Below, in pieces: positions 8,422 to 18,300 of a stretch of 64,000 nt of DNA. This DNA comes from Mycobacterium alsense (GTDB taxonomy: Bacteria; Actinomycetota; Actinomycetes; Mycobacteriales; Mycobacteriaceae). The translations under genes were made by a program, and so were the position numbers. Positions within the stretch are counted from its first letter, which is position 1; each line of letters begins with the position of its first letter. The notes beneath the pieces were generated by a model. That model was not told the DNA's origin and made no database searches. It saw only the letters and a program-made list of their open reading frames with translations. The stretch spans positions 1 to 64,000 of the forward strand of contig NZ_MVHD01000007.1 of NCBI RefSeq assembly GCF_002086635.1. Reading direction: 5' to 3'.

Positions 8422-8727
8422 ATGAGCTCTACGGACCGCACCGCCGACGTGGGCCGTCGCGACTACGCCGCGGTCCCTCCCGCGGTCGCGTCGGCGTTGA
8501 CCGAGCCCTTCGCCGTCGGACGGACGCGCCAGCCACGAACGCGGCGAACGGTCGACCTCACCCACGCCCAGCACCGCGCTCTCGACATCTGGCAGAGGGA
8601 GGCCGCCGATCGCCTCGGCGTCGCCCGCGTTACCGGACAGGACGTGCTGGCCACGCTCGTCGACCAATTGCTGAATGACCCCAAGCTGTCGGCCCAGGTC
8701 ATTCGCAGCCTGCAGGCCCGGCGGTAG
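8422..8727 (+). CDS. Small protein, ribbon-helix-helix-like
   Basis: A 101-residue basic protein with a clear AGAGAGGGG ribosome site before the ATG at 8422. The N-terminal half is flexible. From about residue 40 it reads RRTVDLTHAQHRALDIW, then two predicted helices ending VLATLVDQLLNDPKL. This strand-helix-helix layout resembles ParG/CopG-type DNA-binding proteins of actinobacterial plasmids and chromosomes. There is no toxin or partition ATPase next to it, so neither an antitoxin nor a partition role is supported. The family is inferred from pattern only. Confidence 0.6.
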   Translation: MSSTDRTADVGRRDYAAVPPAVASALTEPFAVGRTRQPRTRRTVDLTHAQHRALDIWQREAADRLGVARVTGQDVLATLVDQLLNDPKLSAQVIRSLQARR

Positions 8728-8736
8728 CCGCGCGGA

Positions 8737-9735
8737 CTACCGCCCGCTCACCTGGGCGACGCGGATGTGCGGCCCGGCGCGGGCCACGAGCCGGGCGATG
8801 CCGAGGAAGCGCTCGCCATCGATGATTGGCGCCAGCGGCTCGTCCTCGGCCTCGATGGTCATCTCCTTGCCGTTGACGTCGCGTAGCCGATCGCCGCGCA
8901 GCGTCCCGTTGGTCAGCGCCATCGGAAAGTGCACGACGATCTTCGAGGGCCTCATCTCCCCCGCCTGGAAATGCAGCGCGCCCGGTTCGGACGCCTTGGG
9001 GAACAGCCGGAACGGGCCGCCGATGTGGAGGTCGATCGCGCCGGCGTGCAACAGCCGGTGCGTGCGCGTCGGCACCTCCTCGCCGTCGATGACCACGCGG
9101 GCCTGCGTCGGTGCGAACAGACTGGTGGCGTAGTTGGGCTTGCCCGACTGCCCGGGCACCACCTTGTTGGTGAGGTAGTCGCCCAACGAGCGCGCGATCA
9201 CCCGAACGACGTCCGCGCGGCCATGCGTGTGGTTGTCGTAGTACTTCTCGTAGAACCGGTTGCCCACGCCCCCGGCGGCCAGCCCGAAGCAAAGCCGATG
9301 GAAGGGCGCGCCGTCGGCGGTTTCCCCGTCCAGCGTCAGCGTGTCCAGGACCACCTCGGGTGGGGGCCGATCGGTCTCGGCCGCCGAGATCAGCGCGCGC
9401 AGGATCGCCTCCGGCCGCCCGCGCACGCGCGCCTTGCGCGCGACGGCGTTGACGCTGCCACCGTTGGTGGGCACGAACGTCGGCCACAGGTCGGGGTCGC
9501 TGACGCAATTCTGGGTTTCGTTGATCAACCAGTTCAGCGACCCGTCGCCGCCGTCGCACACCAGGTGCGTGGCCCGCGGAGCCAGCTTCTCCAGGGCCGC
9601 GCGCAGGTCCCCGACCGAGGCGGTCTCGGCCACCTCGCCACAGGGGCCGACGATGCGGCGAAGCTCGGCGATGCGTTCGCCGGGCGCGCCACGGTTCTGC
9701 CGCGCGAGCGGGTTGACGATGACACCTAAGTACAT
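8737..9735 (-). CDS. Diacylglycerol kinase-family lipid kinase
   Basis: A 332-residue protein of the diacylglycerol/sphingosine kinase catalytic family. GVIVNPLARQN starts the N-terminal domain. GGDGSLN at residues 62-68 is the nucleotide-binding signature, and PTNGGSVNAVAR near residue 90 is the second conserved loop. Family members phosphorylate diacylglycerol or related lipids at the inner membrane face. Some act on other lipids, so the substrate is not fixed. It is convergent with the small gene at 8422 (gap 9 bp) and divergent from the SDR gene at 9875. No strong ribosome site precedes the ATG. Confidence 0.85.
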   Translation of the reverse strand: MYLGVIVNPLARQNRGAPGERIAELRRIVGPCGEVAETASVGDLRAALEKLAPRATHLVCDGGDGSLNWLINETQNCVSDPDLWPTFVPTNGGSVNAVARKARVRGRPEAILRALISAAETDRPPPEVVLDTLTLDGETADGAPFHRLCFGLAAGGVGNRFYEKYYDNHTHGRADVVRVIARSLGDYLTNKVVPGQSGKPNYATSLFAPTQARVVIDGEEVPTRTHRLLHAGAIDLHIGGPFRLFPKASEPGALHFQAGEMRPSKIVVHFPMALTNGTLRGDRLRDVNGKEMTIEAEDEPLAPIIDGERFLGIARLVARAGPHIRVAQVSGR

Positions 9736-9874
9736 ACGGTGATCACCGACCCGAATCTGACAGCTGCGCCGGCCATTCCCGCACGATACCTGCGCCGCCT
9801 GGGTGCCGGCTCAGCGCCCGATGAGCGCCTGCGGTGTCCGATCCCCCGGTGGGGGCCGCCGTTAGGGTGGTCTC

Positions 9875-10744
9875 ATGCCTGGTTGGACAGCCGCAGACCT
9901 GCCCTCGTTCGCCGGACGTACCGTGATCGTCACCGGCGCCAACGCCGGGCTGGGCGAGGTGACCGCGCGCGAGTTGGCCCGGGTGGGCGCCCGCGTCGTC
10001 CTGGCCGTCCGCAACACCGCCAAGGGGCACGCCGCCGCCGGGCGCATGACCGGCCACGTCGAGGTGCGCGAACTCGATCTGCAGGACCTGTCCTCGGTGC
10101 GACGCTTCGCCGACGACGTCGACAGCCTCGACGTCCTGATCAACAACGCCGGCATCATGGCGACCAAGCACGCGGTCACCGTCGACGGGTTCGAGGGCCA
10201 GATCGGCACCAATCACCTCGGCCACTTCGCGCTGACCAACCTGCTGCTGCCCAAGCTCACCGACCGCGTCGTGACGGTGTCCTCGCTGCTGCACCACATC
10301 GGCTACATCAGCCTCAAGGATTTGAACTGGGAGTCGCGCCCGTATTCGGCGTGGCTGGCCTACGGCCAGTCGAAGCTGGCCAACCTCCTGCTCACCAGCG
10401 AGCTGCAGCGGCGGCTGGACTCCGTGGGTGCTCCGCTGCGCGCGCTGGCGGCCCACCCCGGCTGGTCGCACACGAACCTGCAGGGCAACTCCGGCCGCAA
10501 GTTCGGCGACACGTTGGTGCTGGCCGTCGACCGCCTGGTGTCCACCGACGCCGACTTCGGCGCCCGCCAGACCTTGTATGCGGTGTCCCAGGACCTGCCG
10601 GGCAACACGTTCGTCGGGCCCCGCTTCGGCCTGTATGGCCGCACCCAGCCCACCTGGCGCAACTGGCCGGCCAAGCGCGCGCGCACCGCCGCCGCGCTGT
10701 GGGAGCTATCCGAGCGACTGACCGACACGAAGTTCCCGCTCTGA
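9875..10744 (+). CDS. Short-chain dehydrogenase/reductase, retinol dehydrogenase-like
   Basis: A 289-residue classical SDR. Residues 21-27 (GANAGLG) are the NAD(P)-binding loop, residues 90-93 the NNAG motif, and the catalytic residues are S136/S137, Y163 and K167 (YGQSK). The sequence around LDLQDLSSVRRFADD and the long C-terminal loop place it with the mycobacterial retinol dehydrogenase-like SDRs. The substrate is probably a lipophilic alcohol or ketone but is unknown. It is transcribed away from the lipid kinase. The following transporter gene begins 108 bp downstream. Confidence 0.87.
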   Translation: MPGWTAADLPSFAGRTVIVTGANAGLGEVTARELARVGARVVLAVRNTAKGHAAAGRMTGHVEVRELDLQDLSSVRRFADDVDSLDVLINNAGIMATKHAVTVDGFEGQIGTNHLGHFALTNLLLPKLTDRVVTVSSLLHHIGYISLKDLNWESRPYSAWLAYGQSKLANLLLTSELQRRLDSVGAPLRALAAHPGWSHTNLQGNSGRKFGDTLVLAVDRLVSTDADFGARQTLYAVSQDLPGNTFVGPRFGLYGRTQPTWRNWPAKRARTAAALWELSERLTDTKFPL

Positions 10745-10852
10745 GCCGGCGCTATACCGGTCGACAGGCCCATCCCATCGCTCGCGACTAGATTGGTGAA
10801 AAGCTAACTGCGCGGAGATGCGGGTTAAAGGGCGGGCAAGGGAGGTCGTGCC

Positions 10853-11770
10853 GTGTCACGGACGGATATTGCGGCACTGCTGGCCCTGCTGGCGGCGTTG
10901 GCATCCGCGGTTGGCAACGTGATCCGCCAGCGGTCCGCGCAGGAGGTCACCGACAAGGAGGTCGGCCACCTGACCTTGTTCGGCATGTTGTTGCGCGATA
11001 CCCGCTGGTGGCTGGGCGGTCTGGGCGACATCTCCAGCTACTTCCTGCTGGCGGCGGCCCTCGCCAAGGGCTCGGTGTTGCTGGTCATGTCGTTGCAGGT
11101 GACTGCGCTGCTGTTCGCGCTGCCCATCTACGCGCGGGTGACGCGCCACCCGGTGACCCGGCGGGAGTGGCTGTGGGCGGTGCTGCTGGCGGTCGCGTTG
11201 GCGGTGGTCATCGCGGTCGGGGATCCGGCGGGCGGCCAACAGCGCGCGCCGCTGGGTACGTGGATCGTCGTGGCCGCCGTGATGGGCCCGGTGCTGGTGC
11301 TGTGTCTGGTGGGCGCACGGATCTGGAGGAATCGCCCGGTGGCCGCGGTGCTGCTGGCGGTGGTCGCCGGTTCGCTGCTGGCGACGTTCGCGGTCCTGAT
11401 GAAGGGCGTCGTCGACATCATCGAAACCGGACCGCGTGAGCTGTGGCGCTCGCCCGAGCTGTACGGCTTCGTGTTCTGCGCGGTGGCCGGGATGATCTAT
11501 CACCAATCGGCGTATCGCGCCGGCGCGCTGACCGCCTCCCTGCCGACGATCATCGCCGCCAAGCCCCTCGTCGGCGGGATCCTCGGGATCGTCGTCCTCG
11601 GCGAGACCGTGGTGGCCGGCGGCAGCGAGTGGTTCGTTCTGGCGCTCGCGACGGTGGTGGTGTTCGTCGCGACGGTGGGCCTCGCCCGCGGGGAGGCCGC
11701 CACCATGGCGGCCGGCGCCGGGCGCGACGTGAAAGCGACCGACCCGTTGCAGCCCGCGTCGCAAGCCTGA
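10853..11770 (+). CDS. DMT/EamA-like multi-spanning membrane protein
   Basis: A 305-residue hydrophobic protein with about nine or ten predicted membrane helices, starting at GTG 10853 after AAGGGAGGTCG. The first helix (IAALLALLAALASAVGNVI) leads into RQRSAQEV. Paired helices and short basic loops follow, as in the drug/metabolite transporter superfamily, including its NIPA-like branch. The last 25 residues are hydrophilic. The transported substrate is unknown. It is not clearly in an operon, because the next gene begins after about 150 bp. Confidence 0.8.
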   Translation: MSRTDIAALLALLAALASAVGNVIRQRSAQEVTDKEVGHLTLFGMLLRDTRWWLGGLGDISSYFLLAAALAKGSVLLVMSLQVTALLFALPIYARVTRHPVTRREWLWAVLLAVALAVVIAVGDPAGGQQRAPLGTWIVVAAVMGPVLVLCLVGARIWRNRPVAAVLLAVVAGSLLATFAVLMKGVVDIIETGPRELWRSPELYGFVFCAVAGMIYHQSAYRAGALTASLPTIIAAKPLVGGILGIVVLGETVVAGGSEWFVLALATVVVFVATVGLARGEAATMAAGAGRDVKATDPLQPASQA

Positions 11771-11925
11771 GCGGGCGGCGGCCGCGGCAGCTGTTTGGCC
11801 GCTGAAACGGGGTCGGCAACTCCGTCGCAAGATTTGCGCAAGAATCGCGCAAGCCCTCCATTGCAGCCTTCTGCGTGACCGGCCACGTGCGCCGGTACCG
11901 GAAGGAAACGCGACATGAGGGCGAT

Positions 11926-12045
11926 ATGAGGGCGGGAAAAGCCACGACCTTGGCCGCGGTGTGGCGGGCGGCGGTCGACGGCCGCGGCGCCGTGTTCGTC
12001 AACGACGGCTCGCATTTCGGCATCCTCGAGCTGGCGGTGCGCTGA
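11926..12045 (+). CDS. Possible 39-residue peptide
   Basis: ATG 11926 to TGA 12043-12045 encodes 39 residues ending GSHFGILELAVR. The stop is 1 bp before the ATG of the MPT64-like gene at 12047, so the two would be tightly coupled. An earlier ATG at 11915 gives only four codons. The peptide could be a leader that couples translation, or a remnant of a longer protein. There is no recognisable family, and the ribosome site is weak. Confidence 0.3.
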   Translation: MRAGKATTLAAVWRAAVDGRGAVFVNDGSHFGILELAVR

Positions 12046-12046
12046 G

Positions 12047-12730
12047 ATGAGGCGGGGCGGGCCGTTAGCCATGACGTTGGCGGCCCTGGCATCGCTCGCG
12101 TCGGCTGCCGCGCACGGCCAGTCCGCGTGCGCCGATGTCGGCGGAACCGTCGGCCCCGACCGGGCCTGCCACATCCGCAGTTCCACCGCCGCCTACGACG
12201 TCGACATCAGCTTTCCCGTCGACTACCCCGACCTGCAGGCGGTCACCGGGTTCGTGAAGCGCGGCCGCGACGAATTCACCGGCTGGGTGGCCAGATTCGG
12301 GCCGGCCGCGGCGCGCGGCCGACCGTACCAGTACATCGTCACCGGCGAGACCTACCGCTCGGGCACACCGAGCTCCGGCACCGAAAGCCTGGTCCTCACC
12401 ATCGACAACGACACCGGCCTCGCCAACGAGGGCCACCCGAACACCACGTTCCAGGCGTTCGACTTCGACCTCGCCAGGCGCGCGCCCATCACCTTCGGCA
12501 CCCTGTTCAGGCCCGGGACGACCCCGCTCGGGGTGCTCAACCCAACCGTGCGGCGCGCCTTGGACGCGCCGTCGGCCGAACTCACCGAGAACACCTACCG
12601 AAACTTCGCGATAACCGACGACGCGGTGATCTTCTTCTTCGGCCAGAACCAGATCGTGCAGGACAACGACGGGCCACACCAGGTCTCGGTGCCCCGCACC
12701 GACCTCGCGGCACTGCTCGCCTACACCTAG
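12047..12730 (+). CDS. MPT64-family secreted protein (DUF3298/RsiV-like fold)
   Basis: A 227-residue exported protein resembling the secreted antigen MPT64. An N-terminal signal peptide (MTLAALASLASAAAHG) is followed by a mature chain starting with a Cys pair (ACADVGG...RACHI). Matching landmarks are a YPDLQAV segment, QAFDFDLARRAPITF (MPT64: KAFDWDQAYRKPITY), YRNFAITDDAVIFFF and the closing VSVPRTDL. MPT64 proteins are Sec-exported and have a beta-grasp plus DUF3298 fold; their molecular function is unclear. Spacing to the downstream lipoprotein gene is 14 bp, so they are probably co-transcribed. An alternative start at 12071 begins directly at the signal peptide. Confidence 0.85.
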   Translation: MRRGGPLAMTLAALASLASAAAHGQSACADVGGTVGPDRACHIRSSTAAYDVDISFPVDYPDLQAVTGFVKRGRDEFTGWVARFGPAAARGRPYQYIVTGETYRSGTPSSGTESLVLTIDNDTGLANEGHPNTTFQAFDFDLARRAPITFGTLFRPGTTPLGVLNPTVRRALDAPSAELTENTYRNFAITDDAVIFFFGQNQIVQDNDGPHQVSVPRTDLAALLAYT

Positions 12731-12744
12731 GAAAAGGAATCCAT

Positions 12745-13998
12745 ATGAACCACAAGCACATTGGAGGCGGGGCGCGCCTGCGGGCGGGCGTCGTCGCGGC
12801 GGCGGCGATCCTGGCCGCGGGCTGCTCGTCGGCCGGATCGGCCGGATCGACCCCGGCGCCCAGCCCGCCGCCAAGCCCGGCGGCGACCGTGCAACCGGCG
12901 GCGCACGGTGTCGAGGCGCCGCTCGGGACGGTTCCGTGGGCGCAGGTCGGACCCGGCTGGATGCTCGCCATGTGGAGCCCGGCCGTCGCGCACCGCCCCG
13001 GCGAGAAACCGGCCCCGGACGAAACCCCTTGGGACAAGGCCGCTCCGACGCTGTACCTCGTCGACCCGGTGGGTGGCCGCTACCCGATCGCGACCTTCCC
13101 GGCCGGCACCACGGCCGGAGTGGTCGACTGGTCGGGTGACCGCAGCCACGCGCTGTTGCAGGCGGATCGGCCCGGGTCGGTGTCGGACCACACGGTCACC
13201 TCGGTCGACCTCCGCGACGGCAAGCTGACCTCGTTCTCCGTCGTCGACGGCGACCCGATCGGTTATGCGCGCCCCGATGGCACGGCGGTGCTGATCGGCA
13301 AGGGCCACTACCCCGGGCGGCCGTCGCTCGAGCGCGTCGACCTTGCCGGCAATCGGGAGCTGACGTATCCGGTGGGCCAGGACTACCAGGGTGGCGCGCT
13401 TCCGACACGAGACGGCACTCAACTCGTCCTCGGCTCGTCAAAGGGCCTCGCCCTCATGGGCGACAACGGGACACCCGGCAAGGCCCTGCCGGTGCCCGGG
13501 GAGCTCACCGCGTGCTCACCGGTGCGATGGTGGGCCCCGACGGTCGTGCTGGCCCGTTGCACCGACGCCGTCCGGCATTCCTCGTCCGGTCAGCTGTGGC
13601 GGGTGCCCATCGACGGCTCGGCGCCGGTCGCGGTGACCGCGGTCAACTCGGCCCAGGGCGACGACCCCGGATTCAAGGGCGACTACGGCGACACCGACGC
13701 ATGGCAGTTGCCGAGCGGCACGTTCCTGCAGTCCCTCGGCGCCTGCGGCAGCGTGTTCCTGTCCCGCCTGACCGCCGACGGGCACACCACCCGGGTGAAG
13801 ATCGACGGCGTCTCCGACAGCGTGCGCGTCGACGGCGTGAGTGGCGACAAGCTGGTCCTCGTGGCCAAGGCCGGCTGCGGTTCCGGCACGTCGCTGCTGA
13901 CCTACGACCCCGCGGCCAACACCCACACCGCGTTGCTCGGCCCCACCGTCAACGGCGGCAGCGTCGGCGGGGTCCTCGTGTACCCGGGGCGCGGGTGA
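12745..13998 (+). CDS. Secreted lipoprotein, predicted beta-propeller-like
   Basis: A 417-residue lipoprotein. The signal peptide ends in a lipobox (ILAAGC), so the Cys would be diacylated and anchored outside the membrane. A Ser/Pro/Ala linker follows to about residue 60. The body has recurrent short strand motifs (WSGDRSHALL, RPDGTAVLI, TRDGTQLVLG, SVRVDGVSGDKLVLV) like TolB/WD-type propeller blades. No catalytic motif is visible. It has an AAAAGGAAT ribosome site and follows the MPT64-like gene, suggesting a shared envelope function. Longer in-frame upstream reading is out of context with the signal peptide. Confidence 0.82.
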   Translation: MNHKHIGGGARLRAGVVAAAAILAAGCSSAGSAGSTPAPSPPPSPAATVQPAAHGVEAPLGTVPWAQVGPGWMLAMWSPAVAHRPGEKPAPDETPWDKAAPTLYLVDPVGGRYPIATFPAGTTAGVVDWSGDRSHALLQADRPGSVSDHTVTSVDLRDGKLTSFSVVDGDPIGYARPDGTAVLIGKGHYPGRPSLERVDLAGNRELTYPVGQDYQGGALPTRDGTQLVLGSSKGLALMGDNGTPGKALPVPGELTACSPVRWWAPTVVLARCTDAVRHSSSGQLWRVPIDGSAPVAVTAVNSAQGDDPGFKGDYGDTDAWQLPSGTFLQSLGACGSVFLSRLTADGHTTRVKIDGVSDSVRVDGVSGDKLVLVAKAGCGSGTSLLTYDPAANTHTALLGPTVNGGSVGGVLVYPGRG

Positions 13999-14029
13999 TA
14001 CCGCGCTGCACGTTGACCAAGTAGACTCG

Positions 14030-14057
14030 ATACATCCCAGGATAATAGGCTATGTAT
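14030..14057. promoter_or_regulatory. Candidate operator upstream of the RES toxin-antitoxin pair
   Basis: ATACAT (14030-14035) and ATGTAT (14052-14057) are inverted 6-bp arms whose centres are 22 bp apart, about two helical turns, in an unusually A+T-rich 120-bp gap. They lie 63 bp before the antitoxin gene. Toxin-antitoxin operons are commonly autoregulated, so an operator is plausible. The short arms make chance a real alternative. Confidence 0.3.
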
Positions 14058-14119
14058 GTCTAGTCAGGCCATGTTTCGAACGCCTTGCTTGACCTCATTG
14101 ACTTGAGTAGCCTGGAGCT

Positions 14120-14620
14120 ATGACTGCACTGCCGGCCTTGCTCGACAAGGAACTCGCCGAACAGGGAGTCGACGACAGCGCGCTGGGCGAAGACGACCTC
14201 GAATACGCTGCCGCGGCCATCCGCAGCCTCGTGACGCGCCTCAAGACGCGCACCACCTGGGAGAGCCACATCGGCCCCCTGTTGACCCACAGCCAGGTGC
14301 TGGATCTGACGAACTGGACCAAGCAGGCACTGAGCAACGCCGTGCGGGACCACCGCGTCCTTCGTCTCGACAGCGACGGCAGCCACGCCTACCTGCTCGC
14401 GGGGTTCGACGATCAGTCACCGGCGCGTCCGCTGCCCGCCCTGAAGCGGGTGCTCAAGGCGTTGGCCCCGACCGATCCCCGCGGCTGGACCGCGGCATCG
14501 TGGCTGATGTCGCCGCAGCCGGAACTCGGCGGCAGGACGCCACGGGACGCGCTGATCGCGGGGATGGGCGACCGGGTCGCGACGCTCGCCGAGCAGGCGG
14601 CGGCGCGGCTGGCCCCGTGA
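14120..14620 (+). CDS. Xre/MbcA/ParS-type antitoxin (DUF2384-like C-terminus)
   Basis: A 166-residue acidic protein. The N-terminal 100 residues include a helical region with a possible DNA-binding segment (LTNWTKQALSNAVRDHRVLRL). The last 45 residues (WTAASWLMSPQPELGGRTP then DALIAG) match the DUF2384 pattern found at the C-terminus of MbcA/ParS antitoxins. In that family the C-terminus blocks the RES toxin active site. The stop codon overlaps the GTG start of the toxin gene by 4 bp (GTGA). The pair resembles RES-Xre modules known in mycobacteria, such as MbcT-MbcA and Rv3189-Rv3188. Confidence 0.78.
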   Translation: MTALPALLDKELAEQGVDDSALGEDDLEYAAAAIRSLVTRLKTRTTWESHIGPLLTHSQVLDLTNWTKQALSNAVRDHRVLRLDSDGSHAYLLAGFDDQSPARPLPALKRVLKALAPTDPRGWTAASWLMSPQPELGGRTPRDALIAGMGDRVATLAEQAAARLAP

Positions 14621-15246
14621 GCCCGGCGTCCCGGGCCGTCGGTCACCTCGCCAAACCCCCGCCACCCGCTCAGCTGAAGGCGGCGTTTCCCTCCCGCGAC
14701 TACCCGCCGGGGACTGCGGTGTTCCGGTCACACGGCCACGGCAAGGAACCTCGTTGGTTCAGTTGCTCCGGTGCGGGGCGATTCGACCTCGCGACTCCCG
14801 ACGGCACCTGCTACCTCGCCGAATCGGAAGCCGTCACGCTGTTGGAGGCCTGGGGAGGCCTCCAGGTCGTGCCCGATTACAAGGCGGCAGAACGGGACTC
14901 GTCGCGCCTGCGCCTGGACAAGGGCGCGACGGTGGCCGACCTCACCTCGAATCTGGCGATTCAGTACGGCGTCACCTCGGAGATCTTCAGCACCACCGAC
15001 TACGGACTGACCCAGCTGTGGGCGTCGGCTCTTCGGCAGGCAGGCTTCGGTGGGATTCGGTACTGGGCAAGGCACGACCTCGCGCATACCGCGGGGTGCC
15101 TCGCGTTGTTCGGCCCGGCCGACCCCAAGAAACCTCTCGCCGGGTTCGAGGTCGACAACACCGACCACCTCCCGACCCGGGCCGACCTGCTCGACGAGCT
15201 CGAACGAGAAACGGGGATTACCGTCCTGCCCGTCCCGCCGATCTAG
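14617..15246 (+). CDS. RES-domain toxin
   Basis: A 209-residue RES-domain protein. Landmarks are the RSHG segment near residue 38, PRWFS followed by GAGRFD, CYLAES, and the late SALRQAGFGGIRYWAR. RES toxins degrade NAD+ (phosphorolysis or hydrolysis) and are neutralised by the adjacent Xre/MbcA antitoxin. Starting at GTG 14617 gives the usual length and a 4-bp overlap with the antitoxin. In-frame codons further upstream lie inside the antitoxin gene. The antitoxin-first order is typical. Whether the pair is active cannot be read from the sequence. Confidence 0.82.
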   Translation: MSPASRAVGHLAKPPPPAQLKAAFPSRDYPPGTAVFRSHGHGKEPRWFSCSGAGRFDLATPDGTCYLAESEAVTLLEAWGGLQVVPDYKAAERDSSRLRLDKGATVADLTSNLAIQYGVTSEIFSTTDYGLTQLWASALRQAGFGGIRYWARHDLAHTAGCLALFGPADPKKPLAGFEVDNTDHLPTRADLLDELERETGITVLPVPPI

Positions 15247-15363
15247 CCGGGCCGCGAGCAGCGTCTGAAATATGAATGCCGATCATTTTGCGCGTCAACG
15301 TGCTGGTGAACGCCCTATCCTTGGGCGATCGGGGTGGTCGGAGCCCCAGAACGGTGGTACTCG

Positions 15364-18300
15364 ATGACCGCGGGCGCGGCGTGCGGCTCATGTGGCACCG
15401 GCCTGCGCCAGAACGCCAAGTTCTGTGACGAGTGCGGTACGCCCGTCGCGGCGCCTGCCGACACCGCCAACTACAAACAGGTGACGGTGTTGTTCGCCGA
15501 CGTGGTGCGATCGATGGAGATCGCGGCCGCTCTCGACATGGAGCGGTTGCGCGAAATCATGACCGGGCTGGTGGGGCGGTTGGCCGCGGTGGCGCAGCGC
15601 TACGGCGGAACCGTGGAATACAACGGTGACGGCGTGATGGCGCTGTTCGGTGCCCCGGTTTCCTTGGAGGACCACGCTTTTCGAGCCTGCATGGCCGCGC
15701 TGACCATCCAGGAGGAGGCGGGCCGGCTGGCGGCCGAGGTGCAGCGCCGCGATGGTGTGGCGCTCGAGTTGCGGGTCGGCCTCAACTCGGGCCGGGTGAT
15801 CTCCGGGGAGATCGGTGCGGGGCCGCTGGGGTACATCGCGACCGGCGAGGCCCTCGGGTTCGCGCAACGGATGGAATCGGCCGCGCCCCCCGGCGGGGTG
15901 ACGCTGTCGGAGTCGACGGCGCGGCTGGTCGAGCACGCCGTGGTGCTCTCGGAACCGGAGTGGGTGCGTGTCAAGGGCGTCGATGAACCGGTTCGCGCGC
16001 GACGGCTGCTGGCGATCGGCCCGCAAGATGGCGCCGTCGGAAGGACCGAGGCAAGCCTGGTCGGCCGGCGTTGGGAGATCGCGGCCCTGGACGCGATGGT
16101 GGAGCGCGCGGTCGGCGGGCGCGGCGGTGTCGTGACGGTGGAAGGACCGCCCGGCATCGGCAAGAGCCGGGTCGCCCGCGAGGTTGCGGCGCTGGCTTCC
16201 GGTCGCGGTGTCGAGGTGCATTGGGCGTTCTGCGAATCACACGCCCGTGACATTTCCTTCGGCGTGGTGGCGCGGTTGTTGCGGTCGGCCATGGGCGTGG
16301 GCGACCTCGACGGCGGCGCCGCTCGCGCGGCCGTGCGGCGGCGGGTGCCATCCGCCGACCCGCAGGATCTCCTGCTGCTTGACGACCTGCTCGGCATCGC
16401 CGATCCCGACGTGCCGCTCCACCGCATCGACCCCGACGCACGGCGACGACGGTTGACCGCACTCATCAACGCCGCGTCGGTGGCGCGCACCGAACCGGCG
16501 CTTTACATCGTCGAGGATGCGCATTGGATCGATACGGTCAGCGAGTCGATGCTCGCCGATTTCCTCGCCGTCATTCCGAACACCCCGTCGATGGTCCTGA
16601 TCACGTCCCGCCCCGAGTATGAGGGGGTCCTCACGCGGGTGCCCGGAGCGCAGGCGATAGCCCTTGCCCCACTGGGTGATTCCGACATCGCGTCACTGCT
16701 GGGTGAACTGATGGGCAACGATCACTCGGTGGGCGAGCTAACGGCGATCATCGGCGACCGGTCCGCCGGCAACCCGTTTTTCGCCGAGGAGATGGTGCGC
16801 GAGTTGGTGCAGCGCGGGGTGCTGGCCGGCGAGCGCGGCGGCTACACGTGCGACGCTAACGCCACCGAAGTCGCGGTCCCGGCCACGGTGCAGGCCGCCA
16901 TCGCGGCGCGCATCGACCGGCTGAAACCCGCCGCCCGCCAGACGTTGAATGCGGCATCCGCGATCGGGGCACGGTTCGGTGCGGAGCTGCTGGTTGCGCT
17001 GGGCATCGATCCGCTGGTTGACGAGTTGCTGCGCGCGGAGCTCATCGATCAGGTCCGGTTCACCCCCAGCGCCGAATACGCCTTCCACCACCCGCTGATC
17101 CGAGCGGTGGCCTACGAATCGCAGCTGAAATCCGATCGCGCCGAATGGCACCGGCGCCTGGCCGGCGCCATTCAGGAGCGCGCGCCGGAATCGGTGGAAG
17201 AGAATGCGGCGTTGATTGCCGAACATCTTCAGGCCGCCGGCGAGATGCGCGCCGCCTTTGGCTGGCACATGCGCGCGGCCGCCTCGTCGGCCAATCGCGA
17301 TGTCGGGGCCGCCCGCGTCAGTTGGGAGCGGGCATCTGGAATCGCCGATGCGCTGCCCGACGACGATCCCGATCGGCGGTCGATGCAAATCGCTCCGCGC
17401 ACCATGTTGTGCGCCACCGATTTTCACGCCCGAGCCGTCCACGAGACCCGTGGCCGCTTCGCCGAGTTGCGCGAGTTGTGCGCCGCGGCCGGCGACAAGC
17501 TCTCGCTGGCGGTCGGCATGACGGGATTGGCCACCGAGCTGTTGTTCGCGGGGCGCGCGAATGAGGGAGCGCGGCTGGTATCCGAGCAGATGGCGCTGCT
17601 CGAGTCGATCGGGCAACCGGCCCTGACGATGGGGCTGGCGTTCGTGCCGCTGATCACCTGGTTCGATAGCGGCGAGTTCGACGAGATCCTGCGGTGGTCG
17701 CAGACCGTGATCGACCTGGCCGGCGGCGATCCCGTGAAGGGCGCCGGTTTCGGTATCGGATCACCGCTGGCGATCGCGCTGGCATTGCGCGGCGTCGCGC
17801 GGCAGTGGCTGGGCCGTCCGGGGTGGCGGCAGGACGTCGAGGACGCCCTCGCGATGGTCCAACACAGCGACCCGGCCACCGTCGCTCTCGCCCTCGCGTG
17901 GACCTACGGTGTGGCAATCGTTTACGGCGTCATTCGGGCCGATGACCCCGCGCTGCGCGCGAGCGAGGAGGCGGTACGGACCGCCCAGCGGACCAGCAAC
18001 GATCTCGCCGTGGGCATGGCCGAGTACTCGTTGGGCGTCATGCTGTTGCACGAAGACTCCGCGGCCCAGCGTCAGCGCGGTCTGGACCTGATGTTGGAGG
18101 GCCGCGAGAGCCTGCGCGAGCGCATTCCCTCGCTCGTCGCGGTATCCGAGCTGTTGGTGGCCGCCGAACGGGCCCGGCGCGGGGAACACGATCACGCCAT
18201 TGCGCTGATGCGCCCGGCCGTCGACGAGCTCCACGAGGCGGGACGGCTCGGGTATGCCGTGTACGGCATCCGGGTTCTGGTGGAGACGCTGCTGGAGCGC

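Noticed and set aside
12127-12744. Upstream extension of the lipoprotein frame from 12127
   Set aside because: It is the shadow of the MPT64-like gene. The lipobox signal peptide starts at ATG 12745 with its own ribosome site.
14085-14113. Sigma-A-like promoter before the antitoxin gene (TTGACC and TAGCCT)
   Set aside because: The spacer is only 13 bp, too short for a standard promoter, so I do not list it.
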